From Bradyrhizobium sp. B124 (GTDB taxonomy: Bacteria; Pseudomonadota; Alphaproteobacteria; Rhizobiales; Xanthobacteraceae), in the NCBI RefSeq assembly GCF_038967635.1, contig NZ_CP152413.1, forward strand, positions 2,108,001-2,172,000: 64,000 bases of DNA, written 5' to 3'. Shown here piece by piece: positions 45,343-54,636 of the stretch. The translations under genes and the position numbers were made by a program. The notes beneath the pieces were generated by a model. The model saw only the letters and a program-made list of their open reading frames with translations. It did no database searches and was not told the origin of the DNA. Each line of letters opens with the position of its first letter. Positions within the stretch are counted from its first letter, which is position 1.

Positions 45343-46614
45343 CTACTGGATCCGCGCGAGCACCGCGAGGCGGCGGATGCCCTTGTTGCGGTAGGCGTCG
45401 AGGAACGCGTAATAGTCCTTGAACGAGACGCAACCGTTGGAGTCGCCGTTCGGGCCGAGCATGAAGGTGTGCGCGAGCAGGCCGTCGCGGTTGAAGATCT
45501 TGCCTTCGCCGCCGATCGGATTGAGCCGCAGCGCCGGCACGCCGTGGAACAGCGCCTCGCGCGGCTTGAGCTCGTAGATGTGCGGCGGCGTCACGCCGAC
45601 CATCTTCATATGCGAGGACCTGGGATCGTCGAGCCGGGAGCCGAGGCCGGAATGCGCCTCGAGCCGCGTGCCGTCGGGCAAATACACGGTCTTGGCCGAG
45701 ATGTCGTAGACCGCGGTCTGGCGGTCATAGGGCGGCGAGCCGCCGAGCATCGGGTTCTGGTCCAGCGTCGAGGGAATGCTGCCGGTGACATTGGCGTCGG
45801 CGGAGGCGAAGGAGAGCAGCCCGCCGCTCGACTCGCGCTTGCCCCACAGCTTCTCGACCATGGTCTGCCGCTCGCTCGATGCGATCGACAGCACCGCGGC
45901 CTTGGCGCGCGCGGCCATGTCACGGACGCCACCGGATTTCGTCGCCTGCTTGGCCTCGGGCGCCTTCTCGGCCGCCTTCGACTCAACCGTCGCGGAGGGA
46001 TCGTTGAGCGCCACCTTCAGATTGGCGGCGGCTTGCTTCTTGGCGGTCTCGACCGATTTCGGCGCCGGCAACGGCTTCGATGTCTCGGCGAGCTCTGCCG
46101 TCGCCACCGCCCTCGCCGCGACGGCGACCTTGGGTTCAGCGGCCTGCTTGATCGGGTCGATCTGCGGTGCGGCGTCGGCCACGACGCTGGACGCGACGCC
46201 CTCGGGCGCGGCGGCCGCAAACCGATCGTTAAACATAAGTGACGGTGTCGGGGCTTCCGACTTCGCGACCTCGGTCTTGGCGGGCGCCGCCGGCGCGGGC
46301 GTCAGGGACGCGAACACCTCGTTGAACGCGGGTGCGGGCCGCGCGGCGACCGCGACGGGCCGCTTCACCACCGGCGCGTCAAACGACGCATTGCCGACCG
46401 ACGGATAGACGCTCGCCGCAAAGATGTTGGCATAGACGGTCCAGGCGCAGCCAAGCACCAGCCCCGCCACCGCGGCGCTGCCGAGGAAATGCTGTGGGAG
46501 GATTTTTCGGGAGGATTTCTTGCGGCTTGGCGCCCCAAGAACATACGCACTCGCACTCGTACCCATACGCCCGGCGCTCAAAACAGGTCCACCTTTGTCC
46601 CTCACTCGACGCAT
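45343..46614 (-). CDS. DUF2778 (Tlde1-type L,D-transpeptidase-like) envelope protein
   Basis: 423 residues if started at ATG 46614; ATG 46566 (MGTSASAYVLG) is equally possible and neither has a ribosome site. One membrane helix HFLGSAAVAGLVLGCAWTVY (about 42-61), a long Ala/Pro/Lys linker (about 70-270), then a DUF2778 catalytic domain with AHTFMLGPNGDSNGCVSF giving the His and Cys of L,D-transpeptidase-like enzymes. Acts on peptidoglycan in the periplasm. A CtrA-type box lies 64 bp upstream of the longer start. Confidence 0.85.
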   Translation of the reverse strand: MRRVRDKGGPVLSAGRMGTSASAYVLGAPSRKKSSRKILPQHFLGSAAVAGLVLGCAWTVYANIFAASVYPSVGNASFDAPVVKRPVAVAARPAPAFNEVFASLTPAPAAPAKTEVAKSEAPTPSLMFNDRFAAAAPEGVASSVVADAAPQIDPIKQAAEPKVAVAARAVATAELAETSKPLPAPKSVETAKKQAAANLKVALNDPSATVESKAAEKAPEAKQATKSGGVRDMAARAKAAVLSIASSERQTMVEKLWGKRESSGGLLSFASADANVTGSIPSTLDQNPMLGGSPPYDRQTAVYDISAKTVYLPDGTRLEAHSGLGSRLDDPRSSHMKMVGVTPPHIYELKPREALFHGVPALRLNPIGGEGKIFNRDGLLAHTFMLGPNGDSNGCVSFKDYYAFLDAYRNKGIRRLAVLARIQ

Positions 46615-46677
46615 CGTCGAACGGTGTTCGGCTCAACGTCGCGCGGGGGCACAGACGGCCATTAAGGCGACTTTTAG

Positions 46678-46693
46678 TTAAATGCGACTTAAC
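46678..46693. promoter_or_regulatory. CtrA-type box TTAA-N7-TTAAC
   Basis: Exact match to the alphaproteobacterial CtrA consensus, with another TTAA at 46662-46665. It lies upstream of the DUF2778 envelope gene, consistent with cell-cycle timing of a cell-wall enzyme. Confidence 0.5.
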
Positions 46694-46895
46694 CGGATGC
46701 GATCCCCTGCAGCGCGGGAAGTGCCTGTGGCGTAGGGCTTTTTTAAGATGGCATTGGACCGCCAAAACGGCTTTTTTGTCCCATGATGGGACATTCCGGC
46801 ACGCGGTTCCGCTACCGCATGCCGAGATAAATCCTAGGGAGAATTTCCTTGCCGACGGCCCCGTAATCGAGCGGGGATCGAGCAAAAACCATCTC

Positions 46896-47591
46896 TCAAT
46901 AGCTGAGCTTCGGATACCAGTCTGCGCCGCGCCCCTCGCGCGTGGTGTCGAGCACGGTCCAGAGCGGATCCATGTCCGGCGCGCCGCGCGGGTCCTGGCC
47001 GGGGTCGACCGTGCCGGCTCCCATTTCGCCGGCCCAGAAATGCCGGATCACGCCGCTCTGGCGGGTGAAGACATTGTAGCCCGGCACGTCGCTGTCATCC
47101 TTGCTGACATAGTCACGCGTGTAATCGCCCGACGCATCCGAATAGACCTTGTGACGCGTCCAGCCGCGCGCCTTCTTCGCCTCGATCAGCCGCGCGATCG
47201 GCGAGCGTGCCACGAACACGAACGACACGCGCTGCTCGATGTCAGGCAGCTTCTCCTCCCACGTGCCCATGAACGATGTGCACATCGGACACGGCTTCTC
47301 GCGCTGCGGACCGAACATGTAGCTGTAGATGATGAGCGTCTGCTTGTTGCCGAACAGATCGGCGAGCGAGGCCGCGCCGGACTCACCCGTGAACTCATAC
47401 GCCCTGGTCACCTCGCCGCCCGGCGGCAAGGCGCGGCGCAGCTCGGCGACGCGCGCGATGTACCGGCGCAGCTCGATCTCCTCGACGAGCAGTGCCTGGC
47501 GCGCCCGACGATATTCGGCGCTCTCATTGGGAAAGCGCCTGGCGTTGGTGTTGGCGAGTTCGCCGGCGGGCTTGAGGACGGAACTGATCAT
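46896..47591 (-). CDS. DUF899 family thioredoxin-like protein
   Basis: 231 residues. DUF899 proteins have a thioredoxin-like fold; here FGPQREKPCPMCTSFMGTWE (about 94-113) carries a CPMC redox-type motif, and DYVSKDDSDVPGYNVFTRQ and HFWAGEMG follow. Role unknown, probably redox or stress related. No close operon partner. Confidence 0.85.
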   Translation of the reverse strand: MISSVLKPAGELANTNARRFPNESAEYRRARQALLVEEIELRRYIARVAELRRALPPGGEVTRAYEFTGESGAASLADLFGNKQTLIIYSYMFGPQREKPCPMCTSFMGTWEEKLPDIEQRVSFVFVARSPIARLIEAKKARGWTRHKVYSDASGDYTRDYVSKDDSDVPGYNVFTRQSGVIRHFWAGEMGAGTVDPGQDPRGAPDMDPLWTVLDTTREGRGADWYPKLSY

Positions 47592-47668
47592 GGTTGGAAC
47601 CTCGCGTGGTTGACGGGCTCCCTGGAAGACGAACCGGAACCGGTCGATCCGACATCAACGACGACGAT

Positions 47669-49171
47669 TTACTGCAGTTCCGGCGGCGGCGAACGGTCGA
47701 AGACCTCGCCCTTTGCGCCGTCCAGCAGATCGAGCGCGTAAGTCTCGATCACCAGCGGCCCGCGCATGCGCTTGGCCTCGGCGACGGTTTCGACATGGGC
47801 GAAATTGTCGCGCACCGAGGCCGGCATCGCCTGCTCGACCTCATGCACATACAGCAGCTTGCCGGACAGCTGCGCCGGGCTCGGCTCGGGCATGTTGACC
47901 CAGCGAATGCGCTGGCCTTGTTGTGCGACGCAGGTGCCCTTGGGGAGATAGAAGGCAAGCCAGCCGGTGGTGCCGTAGTCCGGCGACAGCACACAGCTCG
48001 CGCCGGAGCGCGCGCGCACCGCCTCGATCTCGCCCGCGAGCTCCTGCCAGCCGACACCGACGCTACGCACGGTGGCGTCGCGGCGGTAACCCGAGAGCCA
48101 ACCGGTGTTGGCCTGCACGATCAGCAGCGCGAACAACACGACGCCTGTCGGCGCAGCCCAGCGGCGGCAGAAATCGATCGTGCGCTGCTCGCGCGGCGCC
48201 CACTGCACCTGGATCGCCGCGACCGCGGCCGCCACCGCAAAGGCCGGATAGACCGGCGCGAACCAGTTGGCCTCGACCCGCGCATGCAGCGCGTGCCAGG
48301 TGAAGTAGACCACGATGGTCCAGAACATCGTGTTGACCAGCACGCGCGCGGGCATCGCGCCGGCGCGGCGCCGGTAGAGCGCGTAAAGGCCCATCACACC
48401 GAGGATGAAGACCAATGGCGTCGCGAACGCAAACTGCGTCGGGATCAGCTCGGCAATGTAGTTCGGCCGGAAGTCCTCGATCCGGGCGCGGCCCATCTGC
48501 TTGATGAACGACACCCAGTGGTGATCGGCATTCCAGAGCACGACCGGCGCAAACAGTCCGGCCGCAACCAGGCCGCCGAGATAGAGCCAAGGCGAGAGAT
48601 ACCAGCGCCGCAGCTTCGGCACGACAGCAAGCCAGATCAGGATCGCGGGTCCGAAGAACAGCGCCGTGTATTTCGACAGCAGCGCCAGGCCTGCGCTGAC
48701 GCCGACCGCGAGCCACCAGGCGCCGCGGCCGCTCTCCAGCACCTTTGCGAGCGAATACAGCAGGAAGCTCGCCGCAACCAGCAGCGGCGCATCCGGCGTC
48801 ACGATCAGCGTACCGACGGCGGCCATCAGCGTGACATTGAGCAGGATCGTTGCGCTGGCGGCGATGCGCTGGCCGCCGAACAGGATCTCGGCCGCCCGAT
48901 AGATCGCCCAGCTCATCGGCAAGGCGAGCAGGATCGACACCAGCCGCACGCCGAACGGCGTATCGCCCGCGATCATGGTGCCGAGCCGGATCACGATCGC
49001 GACCATCGGCGGATGGTCGTAATAGCCGCCGGCGAGCGCCTTCGACCACATCCAGTAATAGGCTTCGTCGAAGGTCAGCGGCGTCCATGCGGCGGCGGCC
49101 AGCCGCAACACGACCAGCGCGCACACCGCAAGAGCGGTGTTCCGGGCCAGCCGCGCCTCGTTCGCGTTCAT
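47669..49171 (-). CDS. Glycosyltransferase family 39 (ArnT/PMT-like) membrane protein
   Basis: 500 residues, at least ten hydrophobic segments, topology of polyprenyl-phosphate-dependent sugar transferases. TFDEAYYWMWSKALAGGYYD (about 34-53) holds the Asp-Glu pair of the first periplasmic loop and is followed by HPPMVA. Only 7 bp downstream of the GT2 gene that would make the lipid-linked sugar donor, so the two form a glycan-modification operon; acceptor unknown. Confidence 0.88.
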   Translation of the reverse strand: MNANEARLARNTALAVCALVVLRLAAAAWTPLTFDEAYYWMWSKALAGGYYDHPPMVAIVIRLGTMIAGDTPFGVRLVSILLALPMSWAIYRAAEILFGGQRIAASATILLNVTLMAAVGTLIVTPDAPLLVAASFLLYSLAKVLESGRGAWWLAVGVSAGLALLSKYTALFFGPAILIWLAVVPKLRRWYLSPWLYLGGLVAAGLFAPVVLWNADHHWVSFIKQMGRARIEDFRPNYIAELIPTQFAFATPLVFILGVMGLYALYRRRAGAMPARVLVNTMFWTIVVYFTWHALHARVEANWFAPVYPAFAVAAAVAAIQVQWAPREQRTIDFCRRWAAPTGVVLFALLIVQANTGWLSGYRRDATVRSVGVGWQELAGEIEAVRARSGASCVLSPDYGTTGWLAFYLPKGTCVAQQGQRIRWVNMPEPSPAQLSGKLLYVHEVEQAMPASVRDNFAHVETVAEAKRMRGPLVIETYALDLLDGAKGEVFDRSPPPELQ

Positions 49172-49178
49172 GCCACCG

Positions 49179-50312
49179 TCATCGCTTGCGCCAGACGAAC
49201 AGCCCGGACATCGCGTAGTTCCACACCACGCCCATCAGCGCGCCGGCCGCGCCCGCAAGCCACCAGATCGGCTCCTGGTCGTAGACCGAGAACGCGACGC
49301 CGACATTGGCAAGCAGACCGACGCTGCAGACCAGATAGAACAGCAGCAGGCCGCGCAGGATGCCGAAGCCCTTCAGCCGCTGGTCGCGATAGGTCAGGAA
49401 ATTGTTGAGGATGAAGTTGCTGGTCATGGCGACGATCGCGCCGGCGGCCTGCGCCTCCGGGAACGGCGCCTTGAACAGTTCCAGCGCGATGAACAACACG
49501 CTGAGATGCACCAGCAGGCCGAGCCCGCCGACCGCTGCGAACAAAATGAAGCGCAGCGAGATCACGTCGTTGGTCAGCTTCGCCAGCACCAGGCCAAGGA
49601 AGTCGAGCGCGACCATCGAGTCAAGCTTGCTCTCGCCATGCTGGCGGGCACCGAATGTGTAGGGAATCTCGACCGCGCGCAGCTTGCCCTCCGCCGTCGC
49701 CACGACATCGAGCAGGATCTTGAAGCCCTGGGTCGACAGCTGCGGCGCGAGCTGCTCGAAACGGTCGCGGCGGATCATGAAGAAGCCGCTCATGGGATCG
49801 GCGATCTCGACCTTCAACGAGCGCCGCGCGATCTCGGTGGCAAAGGCGCTGGCGCCGGCGCGCTGCTTGTTGAAGCCTTCGGTCTTGTAGCCCTCGATAT
49901 AGCGGCTGCCGACCACGAGTTCGGCCTCGCCGCTCTGCAGCAGTGCGACCATCTTCGGGAGCTGGGTTTCGTCATGCTGGAGATCGGCGTCCATGACCGC
50001 GGCATAGGGCGCGCTCGACGCCAGGATGCCCTCGATGCAGGCGCCGGACAGGCCGCGCCGGCCGATCCGGCGGATACAGCGCACCCGGGAATCCTTCCGC
50101 GCCAGCGCGCGCACCACGTCCCAGGTCCCGTCGGGCGAATTGTCATCGACGAAGATGACCTCCCAGGAGACGTCCTTCAGGGTCGCGTCGAGCCGGCGGT
50201 ACAGCACCGTGACATTGTCGCGTTCGTTGAAGGTCGGGACGACCACCGAAAGCTGCGGCAAACTTGCTGCTTGCGAGGCGGTTTCGGGGGCTAGCTTGAT
50301 GGCGTCATTCAT
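49179..50312 (-). CDS. GT2 polyprenyl-phosphate sugar synthase fused to GtrA domain
   Basis: 377 residues. N-terminal dolichol-phosphate-mannose-synthase-like GT2 domain: VVPTFNERDNV (about 24-34), FVDDNSPDGT, MDADLQHD (nucleotide-sugar DxD) and PMSGFFMIRR. C-terminal GtrA-like four-helix membrane domain (about 245-377). Makes a lipid-phosphate sugar and presents it across the inner membrane for the adjacent GT39 enzyme. ATG 50312 used; the upstream frame looks non-coding. Confidence 0.88.
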   Translation of the reverse strand: MNDAIKLAPETASQAASLPQLSVVVPTFNERDNVTVLYRRLDATLKDVSWEVIFVDDNSPDGTWDVVRALARKDSRVRCIRRIGRRGLSGACIEGILASSAPYAAVMDADLQHDETQLPKMVALLQSGEAELVVGSRYIEGYKTEGFNKQRAGASAFATEIARRSLKVEIADPMSGFFMIRRDRFEQLAPQLSTQGFKILLDVVATAEGKLRAVEIPYTFGARQHGESKLDSMVALDFLGLVLAKLTNDVISLRFILFAAVGGLGLLVHLSVLFIALELFKAPFPEAQAAGAIVAMTSNFILNNFLTYRDQRLKGFGILRGLLLFYLVCSVGLLANVGVAFSVYDQEPIWWLAGAAGALMGVVWNYAMSGLFVWRKR

Positions 50313-50573
50313 GAGCGCCAGCGTATAGCCGCAGCCTCCCCCGCTGCCAAGGCGGGCCGGCCCAAACGCGGTCTCGGGAAGCGGGAAAACGGGGCAAAAT
50401 AGCCCTAAAAATGCCAACGACCACGAACAAGGGGCGCGCGTACATCCGGCGCAGCCAAACAATGTCGTGGTCGTCCCGGCGCCGGAGCCCTTAAGCTGCA
50501 ACGTCGCCGTTATGAGCTAGATAAGTAACCCCCATGCGATCCGCAAGGGGCGGTCTGCAAATGGGTCTTGGCG

Positions 50574-50783
50574 CTAGTTGTTGGGGACTTCCCGGATCAC
50601 CGGGCCGCGTGGCACCGGGGCCGCCGGTGCGGCCTCGGCGGCGGGCGCCGCCTGCGGCTGCACGGCTGCGGGCTTGGTCGGGTTACGGAGCTGGCTTGGC
50701 GACGGCCCATAGATGAACGCCGCCGCGAGCGCCACGGCCGCGACCACTGCGCCCAGGAAGCCTGCCGTCGATTGTGACCTCAT
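50574..50783 (-). CDS. Small membrane-anchored hypothetical protein
   Basis: 69 residues from ATG 50783 (a TTG three codons upstream is closer to GAGGGG). One N-terminal helix AGFLGAVVAAVALAAAFIYG and a Pro/Ala-rich tail (KPAAVQPQAAPAAEAAPAAP). Not recognised. Confidence 0.5.
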   Translation of the reverse strand: MRSQSTAGFLGAVVAAVALAAAFIYGPSPSQLRNPTKPAAVQPQAAPAAEAAPAAPVPRGPVIREVPNN

Positions 50784-50851
50784 GCCGATCAATCCCCTCG
50801 CCTCCGCGGATTGATATCAAAAATCGGCCGGCCGCAACAGGATTCGGGAAC

Positions 50852-51223
50852 CTATTTCGCCGCGGCCCTGCGGCGGGTAAAGGCGGTCACGATGTCCTTC
50901 TGCGCCAGCTCGATCGCGCGGTTGGCCGTCGTCAGGTTGGCGTCGGCATCCTGCTTGGGAAACTGCAGCGACAGGAAGTCGATCAGCGACACCCGAAAAT
51001 TCTGCCGCTCCGAGGGACAGACATTGGCGATCAGCGAGCTGAACTCCTGGTCCGACATCGCCTTGTTGCTGTCGCGGGGATATTCGCGGGCGAGACAATT
51101 CCAGTAGGCGTCGCGACCGGTGATCGCGAGCTTGTGCGCATCGTCGACCTCGTCGGCCATTGCAGCGGACGATACGGCAGCGGAGGACGTGATCAGGAGG
51201 GCGGCCGCAACCAGCATGCGCAT
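50852..51223 (-). CDS. Periplasmic hypothetical protein
   Basis: 123 residues. Signal peptide MLVAAALLITSSAAVSSAAMA with probable cleavage after AMA, then a helical domain containing YWNCLAREYP and ANVCPSERQNF (two cysteines that may pair). ATG 51223 chosen for the GGAG seven bases upstream. No family recognised. Confidence 0.65.
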   Translation of the reverse strand: MRMLVAAALLITSSAAVSSAAMADEVDDAHKLAITGRDAYWNCLAREYPRDSNKAMSDQEFSSLIANVCPSERQNFRVSLIDFLSLQFPKQDADANLTTANRAIELAQKDIVTAFTRRRAAAK

Positions 51224-51351
51224 GTGTTGTTCTCCATTTTGGCGCATCGTAGCGAAGAGCGACAGCGACGATAAGCACCCGCGCGGCAATCTGGCAAACT
51301 GGCCAATCACGATTATTTTGACTACTCTCGATCCCTGTTCCCCTCCTCGCG

Positions 51352-52203
51352 ATGAGTGCAGTCGTGGCCAAAGCTCCCACCAAGGCGACCAAGACAGAGA
51401 CCAAGACAGACGCAGGCAACATCTATATCGGCATCGGCGGCTGGACTTTCGAGCCGTGGCGCGGGGTGTTCTATCCCGAGAAGCTGACGCAGGCGAAGGA
51501 GCTGTCCTACGCCGCCTCGAAGCTGACCTCGATCGAGATCAACGGCACCTATTACGGATCGCAGAAGCCGGAGAGCTTTCGCAAATGGGCCAGCGAAGTC
51601 CCTGATGGATTCATCTTCTCGCTGAAAGGGCCGCGCTTTGCCACCAACCGCCGCGTGCTCGCCGAAGCCGGCGATTCGGTGAAGCGGTTCTATGATTCGG
51701 GCGTGCTGGAGCTGAAGGACCGGCTCGGGCCGGTGCTCTGGCAGTTTGCGCCGACCAAGAAGTTCGACGGCGCTGATTTCGGAAAATTCCTCGAGCTGTT
51801 GCCGCGCAAGCTCGACGGGCGCGCGCTGCGCCACGTCGTCGAGGTGCGTCACGACAGCTTTTGCGTACCCGAATTCATCGCCCTCATTCGCGAGCACCAG
51901 GTGCCGGTGGTGTTCGCCGAGCACGGCAAGTATCCGGCGATTGCCGACGTCGCGAGCGACTTCGTCTATGCCCGGTTGCAGAAGGGCAATGACGAACTGA
52001 AGACCTGCTATCCGCCGAAGCAGCTCGACGCCTGGGCCAGGCGGTTTCAGGACTGGGCCGGCGGCAGCGAGCCGGACGATCTGCCGCGGGTCGACAAATC
52101 AGCGCCGAAGAAGACGCCGCGCGACGTGTTCGCCTATGTGATCCACGAGGGCAAGATCCGCGCGCCCGCGGGCGCGATGGAATTGATCGAACGGGTGAAG
52201 TGA
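51352..52203 (+). CDS. DUF72 domain-containing protein
   Basis: 283 residues of the YecE-like TIM-barrel family. IYIGIGGWTFEPWRGVFYP (about 24-42), SIEINGTYYGSQKPES (about 60-75), GFIFSLKGPRFATN and LPRKLDGRALRHVVEVRHDS are the usual blocks. Activity unknown; Glu and His in the barrel suggest a hydrolase or isomerase. Followed after 10 bp by a DUF488 gene, a common pairing. Confidence 0.88.
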   Translation: MSAVVAKAPTKATKTETKTDAGNIYIGIGGWTFEPWRGVFYPEKLTQAKELSYAASKLTSIEINGTYYGSQKPESFRKWASEVPDGFIFSLKGPRFATNRRVLAEAGDSVKRFYDSGVLELKDRLGPVLWQFAPTKKFDGADFGKFLELLPRKLDGRALRHVVEVRHDSFCVPEFIALIREHQVPVVFAEHGKYPAIADVASDFVYARLQKGNDELKTCYPPKQLDAWARRFQDWAGGSEPDDLPRVDKSAPKKTPRDVFAYVIHEGKIRAPAGAMELIERVK

Positions 52204-52213
52204 GGGATAGCTG

Positions 52214-52675
52214 ATGGCGAAGGCGAAAAAGCTGTTCACCATCGGCTACGAGCAGACGCCGTCCAAGGCCGTGCTCGACGAGCTCCAGCACGCCGGCGTC
52301 AAGCTGCTGGTCGACGTCCGCGCGGTGGCCTCCTCGCGCCGCCCCGGCTTCTCCAAGAGCCAGCTCGCCGCAGGCCTCGACGAGCGCGGCATCGGCTACG
52401 TCCATCTCCGCGGCCTCAGCACGCCGAAGAGCGGCCGGGAGGCGGCGCGCAGCGGGCAATATGGCCTGCTGCACAAGATCTATTCGGCGCACCTGAAGAC
52501 GGTGCAGGCCAAGGAAGAGCTCGACGAGCTGTCGGCGCTGGTGAAGAAATCCGGTCCGGTCTGCATCCTCTGCTACGAGCGCGACCACGAACATTGTCAC
52601 CGCCGCTGGATCGCCGAGATCATCGAGGAGCGCGACGGCGTCAAGATCGACAATCTCGTGGCGCCGCAGGTCTAG
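52214..52675 (+). CDS. DUF488 domain-containing protein
   Basis: 153 residues. FTIGYEQTPSKAVLDEL, VDVRAVASSRRPGFSKSQLA (about 35-54) and CILCYERDHEHCHRRWIAE (about 117-135) are the DUF488 motifs; conserved Cys and His suggest catalysis or metal binding. Its stop codon shares CTAG with the stop of the convergent PhzF gene. Confidence 0.88.
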   Translation: MAKAKKLFTIGYEQTPSKAVLDELQHAGVKLLVDVRAVASSRRPGFSKSQLAAGLDERGIGYVHLRGLSTPKSGREAARSGQYGLLHKIYSAHLKTVQAKEELDELSALVKKSGPVCILCYERDHEHCHRRWIAEIIEERDGVKIDNLVAPQV

Positions 52676-53586
52676 CCTTTTCCCTCCAGGCGCAACGTCC
52701 CCTGCATCATCTGCACACAGGCCCCGCCGACATGCGCGGATAGGACTGCGCCATTCTGCTTGCGCACGCGGGTCAGCAGCAGGCTCGGCCGGCCCATGTC
52801 AAAACCCTGGCCGACCGTCAGCTTCAGGTCGGCGTCGCGCAACGGATCGAGCGTGGCAAGCAGCGCGGCCGCGGCGACCGTGGCGCTGCCGGTCGCCGGA
52901 TCCTCGATCAGGCCGCTCGATCCCGGAAAGAACATCCGTGCCTGCAGATCGCACGGCGCCTCCGCGACGGGGACGTCGCGGGTGTAGAAGTACGCGGAGA
53001 ATGCTCCGTCACGGGGGAAGAAACGGGCGAACGCCGCCGCATCCGGTTTTGCCCGCCGCACCGCATCGCGCGATGCGACCTCAAAGACCAGGAACGGCGT
53101 TCCGACGCCGACCACCTGCGGTGCCTGGCGATCCGTCCTGACGTCGTCTGCCGTGAGCGAGATCAGGCTCGCGACCTCGCCGGAAGAGAACTGCGCCAGG
53201 CGCGACAGCGGCTGTGGCGCGGTCAGCTCAGCGGCGACGACCCTGCCGCCCTCGCGCGCGATATCGACCGGGACCAACCCCGCTTTCTCCTCGAAGATCA
53301 GACGCGGCTTCGGCTCCTTCGCAAGCTGTGCCAGCACGAAGGCGGTGCCGACATTGGGATGCCCGGCAAACGGCAGTTCTCTGACCGGCGTGAAGATGCG
53401 AACCTGGGCGTCGTTGGCCTTGTCCTGCGGCGGCAGCACGAAGGTCGTCTCGGAATAGTTGAACTCGGTCGCGATCGCCTGCATCTCTTCGCTCGACAGC
53501 CCTTCGGCGTCGAGCACCACGGCGAGCGGGTTGCCGCCGAAGGCGCGATCGGTGAAAACGTCGACGGTGATATAGCGGCGCTGCAT
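52672..53586 (-). CDS. PhzF family isomerase/epimerase-like protein
   Basis: 304 residues with the diaminopimelate-epimerase-like double fold. YITVDVFTDRAFGGNPLAVV (about 5-24), a catalytic Glu in EFNYSETTFVL (about 41-51), RELPFAGHPNVGTAFVLAQL (about 71-90) and GLIEDPATGSATVAAAALL. Start at ATG 53586. PhzF acts in phenazine synthesis in pseudomonads, but most homologues, this one included, have unknown substrates. Confidence 0.9.
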   Translation of the reverse strand: MQRRYITVDVFTDRAFGGNPLAVVLDAEGLSSEEMQAIATEFNYSETTFVLPPQDKANDAQVRIFTPVRELPFAGHPNVGTAFVLAQLAKEPKPRLIFEEKAGLVPVDIAREGGRVVAAELTAPQPLSRLAQFSSGEVASLISLTADDVRTDRQAPQVVGVGTPFLVFEVASRDAVRRAKPDAAAFARFFPRDGAFSAYFYTRDVPVAEAPCDLQARMFFPGSSGLIEDPATGSATVAAAALLATLDPLRDADLKLTVGQGFDMGRPSLLLTRVRKQNGAVLSAHVGGACVQMMQGTLRLEGKG

Positions 53587-53682
53587 CTTGCGTGTCCTTG
53601 TGCCGGTCATTCCGATGGCGCCATCGTAGCACAGCAGCAACGACGCCCTTCAGAGCACTCGGTACAATCGCGCTCCTTGTTT

Positions 53683-53730
53683 GAGCATGATCTTCTCGGA
53701 AAACCGCTTCACACTTTTCCGGATCATGCT
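53683..53730. repeat. Extragenic repeat, 'GAGCATGATC' family
   Basis: GAGCATGATCTTCTCGGAAAA and TTTTCCGGATCATGCT arms, a hairpin element frequent in Rhizobiales. It ends one base before the amidohydrolase stop codon. Confidence 0.75.
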
Positions 53731-54627
53731 TTAGAAGCGAAACAACTCGCGCGGTGACGCGAGCACACGCGCGCGCTCGTCGGCGTCGGTGACGAGCTCA
53801 TCGAGGAATTTGCGGTTCGTCGCGTAGCTCTGCGTCGCCTCGAATTGGGTGTGCGGCCAGTCGCTGCCCCACAGCAGCCGGTCGACGCCGAAAGCCTGAC
53901 GCAGCAGCGGATAGGCCTGCTTGGCGAACGCCTCACCGGCCGCGCCGTTACGATAGGGCGCCGAAATCTTCACCCAGACGTTTCGCGTCGCGCCAAGCTC
54001 GAGCACCGACTGGAATCCGGGATCGTCGATGCCGAGTTTTGGATCGGGCAAGGCGAAGTGATCGAGCACGACTTTCACGCCCTGGTCGAGCAGGTTTGGC
54101 GCGAGCGTCGCGAGATCGGCGGCGCTGCGCTGGATCTCGACCTGCCAGTCGAATGTCCTGATCTGTGCCAGCATTGCCGTCCACTCCGGCGACGAAAGAT
54201 CAGGCAGCTTCTGGCCGACCAGATTGAGACGGATGCCGGCGACGCCGGCGCGATCGAGCGCGCGTAGCTCGTCGGCGGCAACGGCAACGTCGACGACGGC
54301 GATGCCGCGCAGGCGGCCGTTGGTCGCCTTCAGGCATTCGGCGAGATAAGAATTGTCGGTGCCGAGAAAGCTCGGCTGCACCAACACGCCGTTGGTGATG
54401 CCGTTCTGGTCGAGCTGCTGCAGATAGAGCGCGAGCGGCGCGTCGTAGTCAGGCGCATAGCGCCGGCCGGGCGCGAGCTTCAGTCCGCGATGGAAGACGT
54501 GGGCGTGGGTATCGATCGCGAGTTGTTTCGGCACCTCAGCCCTCAATCCGCCTGCCGACAGTGCGGCAACCACTCCCGCGGCAAACCGGCGCCGCGTCAA
54601 CCCATGTTCGTACGATGTCATGATCAT
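53731..54627 (-). CDS. Amidohydrolase 2 family, dicarboxylate lactonase-like, exported by Tat
   Basis: 298 residues. N-terminal TRRRFAAGVVAALSAGGLRA is a twin-arginine signal. The barrel starts IDTHAHVFHRGL (metal His pair absent-Cys type), contains LVQPSFLGTDNSYL, VVLDHFALP and ends LLWGSDWPHTQFEA with the catalytic Asp. This pattern is close to 2-pyrone-4,6-dicarboxylate lactonase (LigI)-type enzymes. 9 bp downstream of an MFS gene and under the GntR gene; probably an uptake-and-hydrolysis operon for a lactone or aromatic acid. Confidence 0.82.
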   Translation of the reverse strand: MIMTSYEHGLTRRRFAAGVVAALSAGGLRAEVPKQLAIDTHAHVFHRGLKLAPGRRYAPDYDAPLALYLQQLDQNGITNGVLVQPSFLGTDNSYLAECLKATNGRLRGIAVVDVAVAADELRALDRAGVAGIRLNLVGQKLPDLSSPEWTAMLAQIRTFDWQVEIQRSAADLATLAPNLLDQGVKVVLDHFALPDPKLGIDDPGFQSVLELGATRNVWVKISAPYRNGAAGEAFAKQAYPLLRQAFGVDRLLWGSDWPHTQFEATQSYATNRKFLDELVTDADERARVLASPRELFRF

Positions 54628-54636
54628 TCCTCATCA

